Source: Actinopolyspora alba
GTDB taxonomy: Bacteria > Actinomycetota > Actinomycetes > Mycobacteriales > Pseudonocardiaceae
Direction of reading: 5' to 3'
DNA: 64,000 nucleotides
NCBI RefSeq assembly: GCF_900112765.1
Contig: NZ_FOMZ01000007.1
Location: 248,001 to 312,000, forward strand
Positions 9,083-18,940 of the stretch are shown in pieces. Under the pieces are notes generated by a model. The model was not told the origin of the DNA. It saw only the letters and a program-made list of their open reading frames with translations, and did no database searches. A program made the position numbers and the translations under genes. The number at the start of each line of letters is the position of its first letter. The stretch's first letter is position 1.

Positions 9083-10363
9083 GTGGACACGACCGGCAGC
9101 AACGGGAGCGATCCCGCCGCGACCGACGCGAGCGGCACCGAGGCCAAGCGTGGGGTGCTGCAACGGCTCTACACCGGTACCGGTGCTTTCGACATCGTCG
9201 GCAAGCGCAAGTACTGGTACGTCGTCCTCGGGCTGCTGATGCTGGTCTCCGCCCTTTTCGTCGGTGTCAAGGGCTTCAACCTCAGCATCGAGTTCGAGGG
9301 CGGGACCAACATCTCGATGCCCGCGCAGGGCGCCTCCGGCGAGATCAGCACCGAGGAGGCCGAGGACTCCTTCCAGCAGGCGCTCGGCTCCGAGCCGTCC
9401 TCGGTGCAGCTGGTGGGCAGCGGTGACAGCCAGACGCTGCAGATCAACACCGAGAAGCTGTCGCAGGCCGACCTGGTCAAGGTCAAGTCGGCCCTGTTCC
9501 AGGATCTGCAACCGCTGGGAACCGACGGTCAGCCCAGCGCGGACGCGATCAGCGACAGCGCCGTCAGCGGCACCTGGGGCAGCGAGATCACCCAGCAGGC
9601 GTTGATCGCCCTGGCCGTGTTCCTCGTGCTGGTGACCGCGTTCCTGGCGTTCTACTTCGAGCGGTGGATGGCGGTCGGCGCCCTGGTGGCGTTGCTGCAC
9701 GACGTGCTCGTCACCGCGGGCATCTACTCGATGACCGGGTTCCAGGTCAGTCCCAGCACGGTGATCGGTCTGCTCACCATCCTCGGTTTCTCGCTGTACG
9801 ACACGGTCGTGGTCTTCGACAAGGTCAAGGAGAACACCACCGGGCTGCTGAGCACTACCAGGCGCACCTATCCCGAGGCGGCCAACCTGGCCGTCAACCA
9901 GTCCCTGATGCGTTCGATCAACACTTCGGTGATCGCGCTGCTGCCGGTACTCGGCCTGCTGGTCGTCGGCGCCGGCCTGCTGGGTGTGGGCGTGCTGCGG
10001 GACCTCGCGCTGGTGCAGGGCGTCGGCATGCTGGCGGGTGTGCTCTCCTCGCTGCTGCTGGCCACTCCGCTGCTGGTCGACCTGAAGATGCGCGAGTCCA
10101 AGTACCGCGTACACGCCGACAAGGTCGCCCAGCGCAGGCGCAACCGGGGCAGTGACGGGACCGCCACGGTCAACGGGACCACCACCGATGACCAGTCCGA
10201 CTCCGAGTCCGAGGTGAGCACGACCGGGAAGACGCGTCCCGCTCGTGCCGGGACCAACGGGACGGGTGGTGCGAAACTGGCCGGTGCGGGTGCCGCCGGT
10301 TCCGGCGGGGCACAGCCTTCGGGGAAAGCGGGACGGCGTTCCGCCGGACGCAAGCGGCGGTGA
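9083..10363 (+). CDS. secF: Protein translocase subunit SecF
   Basis: Partner of SecD. 426 residues with a first membrane segment (YWYVVLGLLMLVSALFVG), the FEGGTNI motif of the periplasmic domain, and five further segments containing GFSLYDTVVVFDKVKEN and the SxxTS-like NTSVIALLPVL. The C-terminal 90 residues are a hydrophilic Gly/Thr/Arg tail not needed for the fold. GTG 9083 follows the ribosome site AAGGAGG inside the end of secD. The next gene is rel; apt and the lipoprotein gene usual at this point in mycobacteria are absent. Confidence 0.96.
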   Translation: MDTTGSNGSDPAATDASGTEAKRGVLQRLYTGTGAFDIVGKRKYWYVVLGLLMLVSALFVGVKGFNLSIEFEGGTNISMPAQGASGEISTEEAEDSFQQALGSEPSSVQLVGSGDSQTLQINTEKLSQADLVKVKSALFQDLQPLGTDGQPSADAISDSAVSGTWGSEITQQALIALAVFLVLVTAFLAFYFERWMAVGALVALLHDVLVTAGIYSMTGFQVSPSTVIGLLTILGFSLYDTVVVFDKVKENTTGLLSTTRRTYPEAANLAVNQSLMRSINTSVIALLPVLGLLVVGAGLLGVGVLRDLALVQGVGMLAGVLSSLLLATPLLVDLKMRESKYRVHADKVAQRRRNRGSDGTATVNGTTTDDQSDSESEVSTTGKTRPARAGTNGTGGAKLAGAGAAGSGGAQPSGKAGRRSAGRKRR

Positions 10364-10663
10364 CCGAGCGTCGATCATCGCGGGCCGGCTCCTGATGTGA
10401 TCCGTGTCCGCGGTGATCGGTGTACTGCTGATCGTGCCGCCCTGTGATCGTGCCGCCCGGTGATCGGCGCGGCCGATCATCCGTGGTTTCGGCTCACAGC
10501 CGCGTCGGGACCGCTCGGCGCGGCGTCGCCCCTCCCGGGAAGGCGCACGGGGTTCGTAGCGTTATGCTCGATGTCCGGGTCGCCGCACCGAGCGCCACGG
10601 GCGTTCTCGCGTGCGGAGAACCGACCCGGGCCGAGCGGATCCTCGAACACCCGGGAGCGTGCT
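10364..10663. other. secF-rel intergenic region with GATC-rich tandem repeat
   Basis: 300 nt without a gene. TGATCGTGCCGCCC occurs twice at 16-nt spacing (10429-10442 and 10445-10458), among several more GATCG words. The adenine phosphoribosyltransferase gene found here in mycobacteria is missing. The rel promoter should lie in this stretch. Confidence 0.5.
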
Positions 10664-12979
10664 GTGAGCCAAGAAGTCGAGTCTCCCGCGAGCGGGGCGG
10701 ACTCTGCCGCGCAGCGGCCCGCCTCGGCCACTCGGCGGGTTCGCGCGCGGTTGGCCCGGCGCATCACCGCGCAGCGTCCTACCCAGGTCAAGCAGGTCCT
10801 CGAGCCGTTGGCCTCGGTGCACCGCGAGATGCACCCGCAGGCCGATCTGGCGTTGCTGCAGTACGCCTACGACATCGCCGAGGAACAGCACAGCGACCAG
10901 CAGCGCAAGTCCGGCGATCCCTACATCACGCACCCGCTCGCGGTGGCGACCATCCTCGCCGAGCTGGGCATGGACACCACCACGCTGGTGGCCGCGTTGC
11001 TGCACGACACCGTCGAGGACACCGACTACCCGCTGGACCGGCTGCGGTCCGACTTCGGTGAGGAGGTCTCCCACCTCGTCGACGGCGTCACCAAGCTCGA
11101 CAAGGTCAAGCTGGGAAACGCCGCCGAGGCCGAGACCATCCGCAAGATGGTCATCGCGATGGCCCGCGACCCCCGCGTCGTGGTGATCAAACTCGCCGAT
11201 CGGTTGCACAACATGCGCACCATGCGGTTCCTGCCGCCGGAGAAGCAGGTGCGCAAGGCGCGCGAGACCCTGGAGGTGCTCGCCCCGCTGGCCCATCGGC
11301 TGGGCATGGCCACCATCAAGTGGGAGCTCGAGGACCTGGCCTTCGCGATCCTGCAGCCCAAGAAGTACGACGAGATCGTGCGGCTGGTGGCCAACCGCGC
11401 GCCCTCCAGGGACACCTACCTGCGCACCGTGGTCGACGAGTTGTCGTCGAACCTGGACGCGGCGCGGCTCTCCGCGAAGGTGGAGGGACGTCCCAAGCAC
11501 TACTACTCGATCCACCAGAAGATGATCGTGCGGGGCCGCGACTTCGACGACATCCACGATCTGGTCGGAGTGCGCATCCTCGTCGACCAGGTGCGGGACT
11601 GCTACGCCGCGATGGGTGTGGTGCACGCGCTGTGGCAGCCGATGCCCGGCCGGTTCAAGGACTACATCGCCCAGCCCAAGTTCGGGGTGTACCAGTCGCT
11701 GCACACCACGGTGATCGGCCCCGAGGGCAAGCCGCTGGAAGTGCAGATCCGTACCGAGGAGATGCACCGTACCGCCGAGTACGGCATCGCGGCCCACTGG
11801 CGCTACAAGGAGACCAAGGCGCGCGGTCGAGGCGGCGCCGGTGTCGAGATCGACGAGATGGCCTGGATGCGCCAGCTGCTCGACTGGCAGCGGGAGGCCG
11901 CGGACCCAGGGGAGTTCCTGGAGTCGCTGCGTTACGATCTCAACACCAGAGAGATCTTCGTATTCACCCCCAAGGGTGACGTGATCACACTTCCGGCGGG
12001 ATCGACGCCGGTCGACTTCGCCTACGCGGTGCATACCGAGGTGGGGCACCGCTGCATCGGATCCAGGGTCAACGGCAGACTCGTCGCGCTCGAACGCAAG
12101 CTGGAGAACGGCGAGGTCGTCGAGATCTTCACCTCCAAGGCCGAGGGATCCGGTCCGAGCAGGGACTGGCTTTCCTTCGTCGCCTCGCCGCGTGCCAAGA
12201 CCAAGATCAAGCAGTGGTTCGCCAAGGAGCGGCGCGAGGAGGCGATCGAGTCCGGCAAGCAGGCCATCGCCAAGGAGCTGCGCAGGCTGGGGCTGCCGGT
12301 GCAGCGGCTGGTCTCGGCCGACTCCATCGGATCCGTGGCCAAGGAACTGCACTACACCGATGTGACCGCGTTGTACGCGGCGGTGGGGGAACGACAGGTC
12401 TCGGCGCACCACGTGGTGCAGCGGCTGGTCGCCTCGTTCGGCGGGGTGGAACAGGCCGAGGACGAGATCGCGGAACGCTCCACCCCCTCCACGGTGCAGC
12501 AGCAGCGCCGCAGCTCCGGCGATTCCGGTGTGCGGGTGGAGGGCGCCAACGCGGGTGAGGTCTGGGCGAAGCTCGCGCGTTGCTGCACCCCGGTGCCCGG
12601 TGACGAGATCCTCGGCTTCGTCACGCGCGGCGGTGGCGTCAGCGTGCACCGCACCGACTGCAACAACGCGGACGACCTGCGCTCCAAGCCCGAACGGTTG
12701 GTGGAGGTCTACTGGGCCCCGTCGAACTCCTCGGTGTTCCTGGTGGCCATCCAGGTCGAGGCGTTGGATCGGCACCGGTTGCTCTCGGACGTGACGAAGG
12801 TGCTGGCCGACGAGAAGGTCAACATCCTGTCCGCCTCGGTGACCACCTCCAAGGACCGCGTCGCGGTGAGCCGGTTCTCCTTCGAGATGGGCGATCCCAA
12901 GCACCTGGGACACGTCCTCAAGGCCGTGCGCAACATCGAGGGAGTGTACGACGTGTACCGCATGACCTCCGCGGCGTGA
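10664..12979 (+). CDS. rel: Bifunctional (p)ppGpp synthetase/hydrolase Rel
   Basis: Stringent-response enzyme that makes and degrades (p)ppGpp on the ribosome. 771 residues: HD hydrolase domain with HDTVED (114-119), synthetase domain with the RxKD-type motif [10 protein letters not shown] typical of bifunctional Rel, TGS domain (about 400-460, [20 protein letters not shown]), a zinc-finger-like CC segment ([10 protein letters not shown]) and C-terminal ACT domain. The hydrolase and synthetase motifs are intact. The start is GTG 10664, 6 nt after GGGAG; an upstream ATG would add an unconserved 68 residues. Confidence 0.96.
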   Translation: MSQEVESPASGADSAAQRPASATRRVRARLARRITAQRPTQVKQVLEPLASVHREMHPQADLALLQYAYDIAEEQHSDQQRKSGDPYITHPLAVATILAELGMDTTTLVAALLHDTVEDTDYPLDRLRSDFGEEVSHLVDGVTKLDKVKLGNAAEAETIRKMVIAMARDPRVVVIKLADRLHNMRTMRFLPPEKQVRKARETLEVLAPLAHRLGMATIKWELEDLAFAILQPKKYDEIVRLVANRAPSRDTYLRTVVDELSSNLDAARLSAKVEGRPKHYYSIHQKMIVRGRDFDDIHDLVGVRILVDQVRDCYAAMGVVHALWQPMPGRFKDYIAQPKFGVYQSLHTTVIGPEGKPLEVQIRTEEMHRTAEYGIAAHWRYKETKARGRGGAGVEIDEMAWMRQLLDWQREAADPGEFLESLRYDLNTREIFVFTPKGDVITLPAGSTPVDFAYAVHTEVGHRCIGSRVNGRLVALERKLENGEVVEIFTSKAEGSGPSRDWLSFVASPRAKTKIKQWFAKERREEAIESGKQAIAKELRRLGLPVQRLVSADSIGSVAKELHYTDVTALYAAVGERQVSAHHVVQRLVASFGGVEQAEDEIAERSTPSTVQQQRRSSGDSGVRVEGANAGEVWAKLARCCTPVPGDEILGFVTRGGGVSVHRTDCNNADDLRSKPERLVEVYWAPSNSSVFLVAIQVEALDRHRLLSDVTKVLADEKVNILSASVTTSKDRVAVSRFSFEMGDPKHLGHVLKAVRNIEGVYDVYRMTSAA

Positions 12980-13014
12980 CCGTTGTTCGATCCGGCTGCG
13001 TGGCGGTGCGGGTA

Positions 13015-13057
13015 GCGGAACCTCTCGCGGGCTCTCGCCGCGGGTCCGGAGACATCG
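13015..13057 (-). repeat. Repeat B, copy 3 (reverse orientation)
   Basis: GCGGAACCTCTCGC...GCTCTCGCCGCGGG...GACATCG is the reverse complement of the element at 41362-41421 and 55160-55220, with several substitutions. It sits between the convergent rel and cyclophilin genes, next to repeat A copies. Confidence 0.6.
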
Positions 13058-13083
13058 AGTAGGTAGTCCTCGCTCAGCGGCGT

Positions 13084-13108
13084 GGCGATTTCGCGAGAAA
13101 TTGACGCC
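13084..13108 (-). repeat. Repeat A, copy a
   Basis: Centred on TTTCGCGAGAAA. Over 22 nt (13084-13105) it is the exact reverse complement of the copy at 41209-41230. It lies 24 nt from a second copy at 13133. Confidence 0.7.
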
Positions 13109-13132
13109 CAGTTCGGCGGTGCGGCCCGGGCG

Positions 13133-13159
13133 GTGTCAATTTCGCGAGAAATCGCCGCC
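13133..13159 (+). repeat. Repeat A, copy b
   Basis: Same flanks as the other copies in forward orientation (GTCAATTTC before, AAATCGCC after), but the central 5 nt read GCGAG instead of TCGCG, as if the core were inverted. Together with copy a it forms a long imperfect inverted pair. Confidence 0.7.
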
Positions 13160-13185
13160 GCGCCACGCCCGCACGGGTGTTCCCC

Positions 13186-13221
13186 GGTACTCCGGCCCAG
13201 GGGTTCCGGGGCCGGAGTACC
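13186..13221. terminator. Bidirectional 13-bp hairpin between rel and cyclophilin gene
   Basis: GGTACTCCGGCCC (13186-13198), 10-nt loop, exact complement GGGCCGGAGTACC (13209-13221). It lies 20 nt from the end of the leftward cyclophilin gene and can also stop rightward rel transcription. Confidence 0.8.
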
Positions 13222-13240
13222 CGGATCGGGGTTTCCCGGA

Positions 13241-14101
13241 TCAGGACTTCACGGTCACCTTCTCGAAGGTCACCTTCTTGTTCGGGTGGCCGCCACCCGC
13301 GCTCGAGAAGGCACCGTCGTGGCCCGCCCGCGCGACCTCGTCGACCACCTGCAGGCCCTCCTTCGACACGGTGCCGAACACCGTGTAGTTGGACTGCAGC
13401 GGTGCCTCGCCGTACACGATGAAGAACTGGCTGCCGTTGGTGTCGGCACCCGAGTTGGCCATCGCCAGGTACCCGCGTCCGTACTGGATGTCGGAGTAGG
13501 TCTCGTCGTCGAACTGGTATCCGGGACCGCCGGTGCCCTTGCCCGTCGGGTCACCGCACTGCAGCATCTGCAGCCCCGAGGTGGAGATGCGGTGACAGGG
13601 GGTGTCGTTGTAGAACCCGGACTCGGCCAGGTGAACGAAGCTGTTGACCGTGCAGGGGGCCAGCGAGCGGTCCAACGTGATCGGGATGGTGCCCACGTTC
13701 GCCTCGATCGTGGCCTGCACGGTTCCCTGCGAGGAGACCTCGCCGTCCTCGGGGGGCTCCACCGGCTTGGCGGGCTCCCCCTTCGAACGGTAGGTGCAGG
13801 AGACCTGGTTCGGCAGCGGTTCGGGGCGGCTCGGAGCGGGTGCGAGTTCGGTCGGTATGGATATCTGTTCCGAGTTCGACTGTTCGGAGGTCGTCGTGGA
13901 GCTCGGTGGAGCACTCGCGGCGTTGTCGCCTCCTTCGGCCGTACGGGTGAGGAAGTAAACCCCCACCACGGCCGCGATCACCACGACGATCGTGGTGGTC
14001 ACCGCCACGGTCCTGCGTTTGCGGGCTTGCTCCTCCCTGCGGGCGAGCTGACGCTCGAGCTTGCTCTTGGCCGCCTGGCGACGTTGTTCGTTGCTGGACA
14101 C
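13241..14101 (-). CDS. Membrane-anchored cyclophilin-type peptidyl-prolyl isomerase
   Basis: 286 residues: a basic, coiled N terminus (1-30), one membrane segment (about 31-52), a Ser/Thr/Pro-rich linker and an extracytoplasmic cyclophilin domain (about 125-284) with FYNDTPCHRI, NGSQFFIVYG and VFGTVSKEG motifs. It corresponds to M. tuberculosis PpiB (Rv2582), which also sits next to rel. It should speed folding of exported proteins. The domain contains several Cys residues, possibly disulfide-forming outside the cell. ATG 14101 is well supported. Transcribed divergently from the MBL hydrolase gene. Confidence 0.93.
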   Translation of the reverse strand: MSSNEQRRQAAKSKLERQLARREEQARKRRTVAVTTTIVVVIAAVVGVYFLTRTAEGGDNAASAPPSSTTTSEQSNSEQISIPTELAPAPSRPEPLPNQVSCTYRSKGEPAKPVEPPEDGEVSSQGTVQATIEANVGTIPITLDRSLAPCTVNSFVHLAESGFYNDTPCHRISTSGLQMLQCGDPTGKGTGGPGYQFDDETYSDIQYGRGYLAMANSGADTNGSQFFIVYGEAPLQSNYTVFGTVSKEGLQVVDEVARAGHDGAFSSAGGGHPNKKVTFEKVTVKS

Positions 14102-14330
14102 CTGTTCCCACTCCGCGGTCGGGGTCGGTCGGCTTCGTCCCGAGGAAACAACACGGGATCACGTTTTCGGGGAGTGTAGAACGGCCCGGTGTGCGAAAAC
14201 TGTGAGACCGCACGACTAGGCTGGGAGCACTGCAGTGATCCGGGTGGCCCGTCGGCCAGTGGTGCGGCAGGTTCTTACACGCCGCGGGCCCCCGGTCGCA
14301 CGTCCCCGAACGCTGAAGAGGTAGCACTCC

Positions 14331-15014
14331 GTGCTTGTTGTTGGTTTCCCCGTCGGACAGCTCCAGGCGAACTGCTACGTGCTCGCACCGCACGAGGGCG
14401 GCGACTGCGTAGTGGTGGACCCGGGCCAGGATGCCGTCGAGCCGGTGCGCAAGCAGCTGGACGAACACGGGCTCACCCCCGTGGGCGTGTTGTTGACGCA
14501 CGGCCATTTCGACCACGTGTTCTCCGCCGGGGAACTTTGCGAGGCCTACGGGATACCAGCCTGGGTGCATCCCGAGGACCGCTACATGCTCGCCGACCCC
14601 GGTGCCGCGCTCGGTCCGGAGGGAAGCCAGCTGTTCGAGGGTGTCCCGGTGAACGTGCCGGAGGACGTGCGCGAACTCTCCGGCGAGACCGTGCTGAACC
14701 TGGCGGGCATGGAGTTCGACGTGCGGCCCGCTCCCGGCCACACGGGTGGTTCGGTGCTGTTCGGGACCGGCACGGCGGAAGGCGGTCGACTGCTGCTGAC
14801 CGGCGACACGCTGTTCGCCGGAGCCATCGGTCGCACCGACCTGCCCGGCGGTGACCACGAACGGATGCTGCGCACACTTCGGAACGAGATCCTGCCGCGT
14901 CCCGACGACACGGCCGTGCTCCCGGGACACGGCTCCACCACGACCATCGGCCGTGAGCGCGAGAGCAACCCCTTCCTGCGGGGGCTCGCCGCATCCGGCG
15001 AAGCGGCCGACTGA
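14331..15014 (+). CDS. MBL-fold metallohydrolase (glyoxalase II-like)
   Basis: 227 residues with the metallo-beta-lactamase fold: THGHFDH (HxHxDH metal motif, about residues 56-62), the APGHTGGS histidine, [11 protein letters not shown] aspartate and the final LPGHGSTT histidine. These are the ligands of a binuclear zinc site as in hydroxyacylglutathione hydrolases. Actinobacteria use other thiols than glutathione, so the substrate may be a different thioester or ester. GTG 14331 follows GAAGAGG at a 9-nt spacing. It precedes hisS as in mycobacteria (Rv2581c-Rv2580c). Confidence 0.9.
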   Translation: MLVVGFPVGQLQANCYVLAPHEGGDCVVVDPGQDAVEPVRKQLDEHGLTPVGVLLTHGHFDHVFSAGELCEAYGIPAWVHPEDRYMLADPGAALGPEGSQLFEGVPVNVPEDVRELSGETVLNLAGMEFDVRPAPGHTGGSVLFGTGTAEGGRLLLTGDTLFAGAIGRTDLPGGDHERMLRTLRNEILPRPDDTAVLPGHGSTTTIGRERESNPFLRGLAASGEAAD

Positions 15015-15064
15015 CCGTCCTCGACAACCAGCACCAGGACCGACGAGACCAGAAGAAGCCAACG

Positions 15065-16327
15065 ATGAGCACGTTTGCCGCCCCCAAGGGCATCCCCGAG
15101 TACTACCCCCCGGAATCGGCACGATTCCTCGCGGTGCGCGACACCCTGGGCGAAGCCGCTCGCCGCGCCGGGTACGGCTACATCGAGCTGCCGGTGTTCG
15201 AGGACACCGCGCTGTTCGCACGCGGTGTGGGTGAGTCCACCGACGTGGTCAGCAAGGAAATGTACACCTTCCCCGACCAGGGCGGACGTTCGATCACGCT
15301 GCGCCCCGAGGGCACCGCGGGTGTGATCAGGTCGGTCATCGAACACGGCCTCGACCGGGGCCAGCTGCCGCTCAAGCTGTACTACAGCGGGGCGTTCTTC
15401 CGGTACGAGCGGCCGCAGGCCGGCCGCTACCGACAACTGCAGCAGGTGGGCGTGGAGGCCATCGGCGTGGACGATCCGGCGCTGGACGCCGAGGTGATCG
15501 CCGTGGCCGATGAGGGCTACCGCAGGTTGGGACTGACCGGGCACCGCATCGAGCTCACCTCGCTGGGCGACAGCACGTGCCGGCCGGAGTACCGGGCCAA
15601 GTTGCAGGAGTTCCTGCGCGGGTTGCCGCTGGACGAGGAGACGCGTCGTCGGGTGGAGCTCAACCCGCTGCGGGTGCTCGACGACAAACGCCCGGAAGTC
15701 CGCGAGATGGTCGCCGACGCCCCGCTGATGGCCGACAACCTCTCCGATCAGGCCGCCGAGCACTACGAGCGGGTCAAGGCGCACCTGCGTGACCTCGATG
15801 TCCCCTTCACCGAGAATCCCAGGCTGGTCAGGGGGTTGGACTACTACACCAAGACCACCTTCGAGTTCGTGCACGACGGGCTCGGTGCGCAGTCCGGCAT
15901 CGGCGGCGGCGGTCGGTACGACGGGTTGATGGCCGATCTCGGCGGCGCGGAGCTCTCCGGCGTGGGATTCGGACTCGGCCTGGACCGCACCATGCTCGCC
16001 TGCGAGGTGGAGGGAGTGCAGCCCGGTGACCAGTCCCGTTGCGACATCTACTGCGTACCGCTCGGCGAACAGGCCAAGCGTCGGCTGGTGGCGCTGGCCG
16101 GTCAGCTGCGGCACGCGGGCATCAGGGTGGAGATCGCCTACGGCGGCAAGGGGCTGAAGGGGGCGATGAAGGCGGCCGACCGTTCCGGTGCCCGCTACGC
16201 GCTGGTCCTGGGAGAACGGGATCTGGCCGAGGACTCGGCGCAGCTGAAGGACCTTTCCGGCGGGCAGCAGGAGAGCGTACCGCTTTCCTCGGTGGTCGAG
16301 AAGGCGCGGACGGTGCTCTCCGGATGA
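15065..16327 (+). CDS. hisS: Histidyl-tRNA synthetase
   Basis: Class II aminoacyl-tRNA synthetase, 420 residues. Motif 2 region ([22 protein letters not shown]), the histidine-specific motifs [15 protein letters not shown] and [11 protein letters not shown], motif 3 ([12 protein letters not shown]) and the C-terminal anticodon-binding domain ([13 protein letters not shown]) are all present. ATG 15065 is the only good start. Its stop overlaps the start of the following membrane protein gene (ATGA). Confidence 0.97.
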   Translation: MSTFAAPKGIPEYYPPESARFLAVRDTLGEAARRAGYGYIELPVFEDTALFARGVGESTDVVSKEMYTFPDQGGRSITLRPEGTAGVIRSVIEHGLDRGQLPLKLYYSGAFFRYERPQAGRYRQLQQVGVEAIGVDDPALDAEVIAVADEGYRRLGLTGHRIELTSLGDSTCRPEYRAKLQEFLRGLPLDEETRRRVELNPLRVLDDKRPEVREMVADAPLMADNLSDQAAEHYERVKAHLRDLDVPFTENPRLVRGLDYYTKTTFEFVHDGLGAQSGIGGGGRYDGLMADLGGAELSGVGFGLGLDRTMLACEVEGVQPGDQSRCDIYCVPLGEQAKRRLVALAGQLRHAGIRVEIAYGGKGLKGAMKAADRSGARYALVLGERDLAEDSAQLKDLSGGQQESVPLSSVVEKARTVLSG

Positions 16328-16968
16328 GCGAGGAACAGTCCCAGGAAAGCGTGACGCTGGATCTGCTCGATCGTCGCGTCGTCCGCAGGCGGGCGATCAG
16401 TGTCGCCGTCGCCGCTGTCGTGATCGGCGCGGCCATCGGTGGCATCGCGGGGCTGTTCGCGGGGGCGGCCGGTTTCTTCGTCCCGTTGGTCGTGCTGGCG
16501 CTGCCGCTGCTGCTGATGGCCTACAGCGAGGCGCGCAAGACTTACTGGCTGCGTGGCACCGAAGTGGCGGCACGCGCCTTCGGCACGCGCCGGGTCGACC
16601 TGTCGACGGCCACCGCGCTGGACGTGCTGATCACCGATATCCGCGGCACCCGCACGATCAGTCTGGTCGTAACCGGGCCGCCCCGGCATCGCACGTTGAA
16701 CGTGGCGCTGGCGATGTACGCGGGTACCGGCGGGAAGGAACTCGGTGTCTACGCGCTGCGGCGGCTGGCCGACACGTTGGCCGGTACCGGAGACACCCGT
16801 GCGCTGGTGCTCTCGGAACTGATCGTGGCACAGCTCAAGGCCGAGGCACGCGGTGACGCGGCGGCGGACCGGCCGCTCTACAAGTTGGCCTCCGCTGTCC
16901 CCGGAGGCGGGGTTGCCCGGCGAGTGGCCAACACCGACGTGGCGAAGTTCGTCGCCATGCTGGACTGA
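16324..16968 (+). CDS. Two-segment membrane protein of unknown function
   Basis: 214 residues, starting [15 protein letters not shown] at the ATG overlapping the hisS stop. Two adjacent hydrophobic segments (about 25-45 and 47-68) form a hairpin in the membrane, followed by a basic Arg-rich turn and a cytoplasmic domain of about 140 residues ([20 protein letters not shown] onward) with mixed alpha/beta character. I do not recognise the family. Coupling to hisS is positional only. It is convergent with the YibE/F-type gene. Confidence 0.8.
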   Translation: MSEEQSQESVTLDLLDRRVVRRRAISVAVAAVVIGAAIGGIAGLFAGAAGFFVPLVVLALPLLLMAYSEARKTYWLRGTEVAARAFGTRRVDLSTATALDVLITDIRGTRTISLVVTGPPRHRTLNVALAMYAGTGGKELGVYALRRLADTLAGTGDTRALVLSELIVAQLKAEARGDAAADRPLYKLASAVPGGGVARRVANTDVAKFVAMLD

Positions 16969-17021
16969 GCGGGCGGGACGTGCCGCTCGCCCCGAACTGG
17001 CGGGGAACCGGTGGCGGGCTC

Positions 17022-18419
17022 TCAGTGGCGCGAGCGGGACCCGCGGCGGGATCTCGCCGCCCCGAGCACGGCACGGGTGGATCCCGCCGCGGCGGCTCGG
17101 TGCACCACGTCGAGCACTCCGGAGGTGTCCGCTCGCCGCTCCTGGGAGTGCGCCGCGGAGTCGTCCTCCCGCCGTCCGCCGCTCTCGCTCAGCACCACCG
17201 TCGCGGCGATGGCGGTGGTCAGCGGGACGGCGGCGATCAGGCCCAGGCTGCCCACCAGGGTTCGCACGATTTCCTGGGCCACGTCCTGTGTGGTGGTGAT
17301 GTCCCCCAACGACTGGCCGGACAGCTTGTAGGTCAACAGCAGCGGGAGTGCCGTTCCCGCGTAGGCCAGCACGAGCGTGTTGACCGAGGACGCCACGTGG
17401 TCCCGACCGATTCGCAGCGCGGCCGAGTACAGCTCCCGCCAACGCATCCGGGGATTGGCGTGGTGCAGTTCCCACACCGCGCTGGTCTGCGTGACGGTGA
17501 CGTCGTCGAGCACTCCCAGCGCCCCGATCACGACTCCGGCCAGCAGCAGTCCCCGCGCGTCGATGTCGTGGCCCAGGGCGCTTATCAGGGACGAGGTGGA
17601 CTCGTCCAGTCCGGTCAGTCGGGTCAGCGCGGCGAACCCCGCGCTGAGCAGGCCGATCAGGCTCAGACTCGCCAGGGTGCCCAGCACGGCGGTCGATGTT
17701 CGTGCCGAGACGCCGTGCGTCGCGTAGAGCACGCAGAACATGATCAGTCCGGCGGCCACCACGGCGACCAGCAGTGGGTCGGCCCCGGAGAGGATGGCGG
17801 GAAGCACGAACCCGAGCAGTACGGTCAGCGTCAACGTCAGCGCCAGCAGGGAGGCGGCTCCCTTGCGACGTCCCAGTGCGATCACCGACGCGGCGAACAG
17901 GCCGACCAGCACCAGCAGCCAGCCACCCCGCTGGTAGTCCACTATCCGGTACGAGGTGGACTCGCGTGGTGAGTCGCCGGAGTAGGAGAGCACGATCTCG
18001 TCGCCCACGCCGAACTCGGGGGTGGTCGGCTCGTCGGGTACTCGTTGTTCGATCGTGCGCCCTGAGGCGGGGCCATCGTGCAGTTCGACGCGAAGCAGCA
18101 CGCAGTTTCCCGCGCCTCCGGTGCCCTGTCCGGACGTCCCGCCCGTGGTGCAGGAGGCGGCGTGTGCCGCTACCACGACACCGTCCACCGGGTTGCGGGT
18201 GAAGCCCGGTTTCGCCTCCGGGGCGGAGTGCTGTCCGAAGGGATACAGCAGTACCGCACCGATCACGGCCGCCAGCGCGAAAGGCGTCAGCACCGCGGCG
18301 AGCAGCCGCCGGGTGCGTCGGGAGGCGGTCGGAGCGGGATGGCCGTGGCCGTGACCGTGGCCGTGTCCGGCGGGGGGAGCGTTCGTGATGCCGCTGGCGG
18401 AATCTTCGGGTGACGGCAC
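17022..18419 (-). CDS. YibE/F-like multi-pass membrane protein with His-rich N terminus
   Basis: 465 residues resembling the YibE/F family of multi-membrane-segment proteins of uncertain (possibly efflux) function. The N terminus has five GH repeats (residues 18-27), then one membrane segment, an extracytoplasmic domain of about 110 residues with two Cys (AASCTTGG, GNCVLL) and seven or so hydrophobic helices. The GVLDDVTVTQ and WELHHANP segments are typical of the family core. The GH run could bind divalent metal, but this is inference. Transcribed toward the hisS operon. Confidence 0.82.
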   Translation of the reverse strand: MPSPEDSASGITNAPPAGHGHGHGHGHPAPTASRRTRRLLAAVLTPFALAAVIGAVLLYPFGQHSAPEAKPGFTRNPVDGVVVAAHAASCTTGGTSGQGTGGAGNCVLLRVELHDGPASGRTIEQRVPDEPTTPEFGVGDEIVLSYSGDSPRESTSYRIVDYQRGGWLLVLVGLFAASVIALGRRKGAASLLALTLTLTVLLGFVLPAILSGADPLLVAVVAAGLIMFCVLYATHGVSARTSTAVLGTLASLSLIGLLSAGFAALTRLTGLDESTSSLISALGHDIDARGLLLAGVVIGALGVLDDVTVTQTSAVWELHHANPRMRWRELYSAALRIGRDHVASSVNTLVLAYAGTALPLLLTYKLSGQSLGDITTTQDVAQEIVRTLVGSLGLIAAVPLTTAIAATVVLSESGGRREDDSAAHSQERRADTSGVLDVVHRAAAAGSTRAVLGAARSRRGSRSRH

Positions 18420-18940
18420 CGAATCATGGTACGACCGTCCGTCTCCCCGACTTCCGCCGCTTCCGTGCCGGTCGTTGTAAGTGGTGTGTCAGCCGCCGGT
18501 CAGCTAGCCGTGTCCTCATGGAGGAGGATCAACGGAAGTCGAGTGAAGGACACGTCATGGGAGTCAACGAGAGTGCTCGTTCCCCCGAGGACCGGTGTCT
18601 TCGTCGTTTTCGGGGGTTTGTCCGCGAGTGGTGGATGTTTCTCCTTGTATCGGTCAGAACAACGCGAGGCTGTGTTCTGGCGGCTTTCACGTTTTTCTCG
18701 ATGGATATATCAAACTTCTTATTTGATCGGAGAGGTTCACCCGTTCGGAGGATAAGGCTGCCACTCGGGGCGTGTAGTATCGATGTCAAGATACTAATTC
18801 TCGAGTTTTCGGTGTTGCTGTTGGAATGTTTTCGTGTCGAGGGTAGGGGCAGTCAATCATTTGGCGTGCGGATCGCCGGGATGTTTGCGCGGGTTCCGTT
18901 GTGTGGTTTTCCGGTTTATTTTTCGGGGTCGGTGAAATAA
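18420..18940. other. Long AT-richer leader of the first SARP gene
   Basis: 521 nt between a divergent YibE/F gene and the SARP gene, clearly lower in GC from about 18640 on. A long frame runs up to the TAA just before the SARP start, but its codons do not show the G/C-ending pattern of real genes here, so it is not called. The inverted repeat at 18776-18795 is the only evident site. Confidence 0.5.
18776..18795. promoter_or_regulatory. Inverted repeat AGTATC-N8-GATACT upstream of SARP 1
   Basis: Perfect 6-bp arms, about 146 nt before the SARP start, in an AT-rich stretch. A closely similar arrangement (ACTATC-N6-GATAGT) lies 169 nt before the paralogous SARP gene. Candidate shared operator or promoter element. 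Confidence 0.4.

Noticed and set aside
7142-10480. 1112-codon open frame on the minus strand opposite secD-secF
   Set aside because: It is the antisense of two certain genes; long antisense frames are expected from high-GC codon bias, and its composition has no domain.
10562-12913. 783-codon minus-strand frame opposite rel
   Set aside because: Antisense shadow of rel; no domain or start signal.
18410-18940. 176-codon frame ending right before the first SARP
   Set aside because: Low G/C at third positions, no clear ribosome site and no domain; more likely an open stretch of leader DNA.
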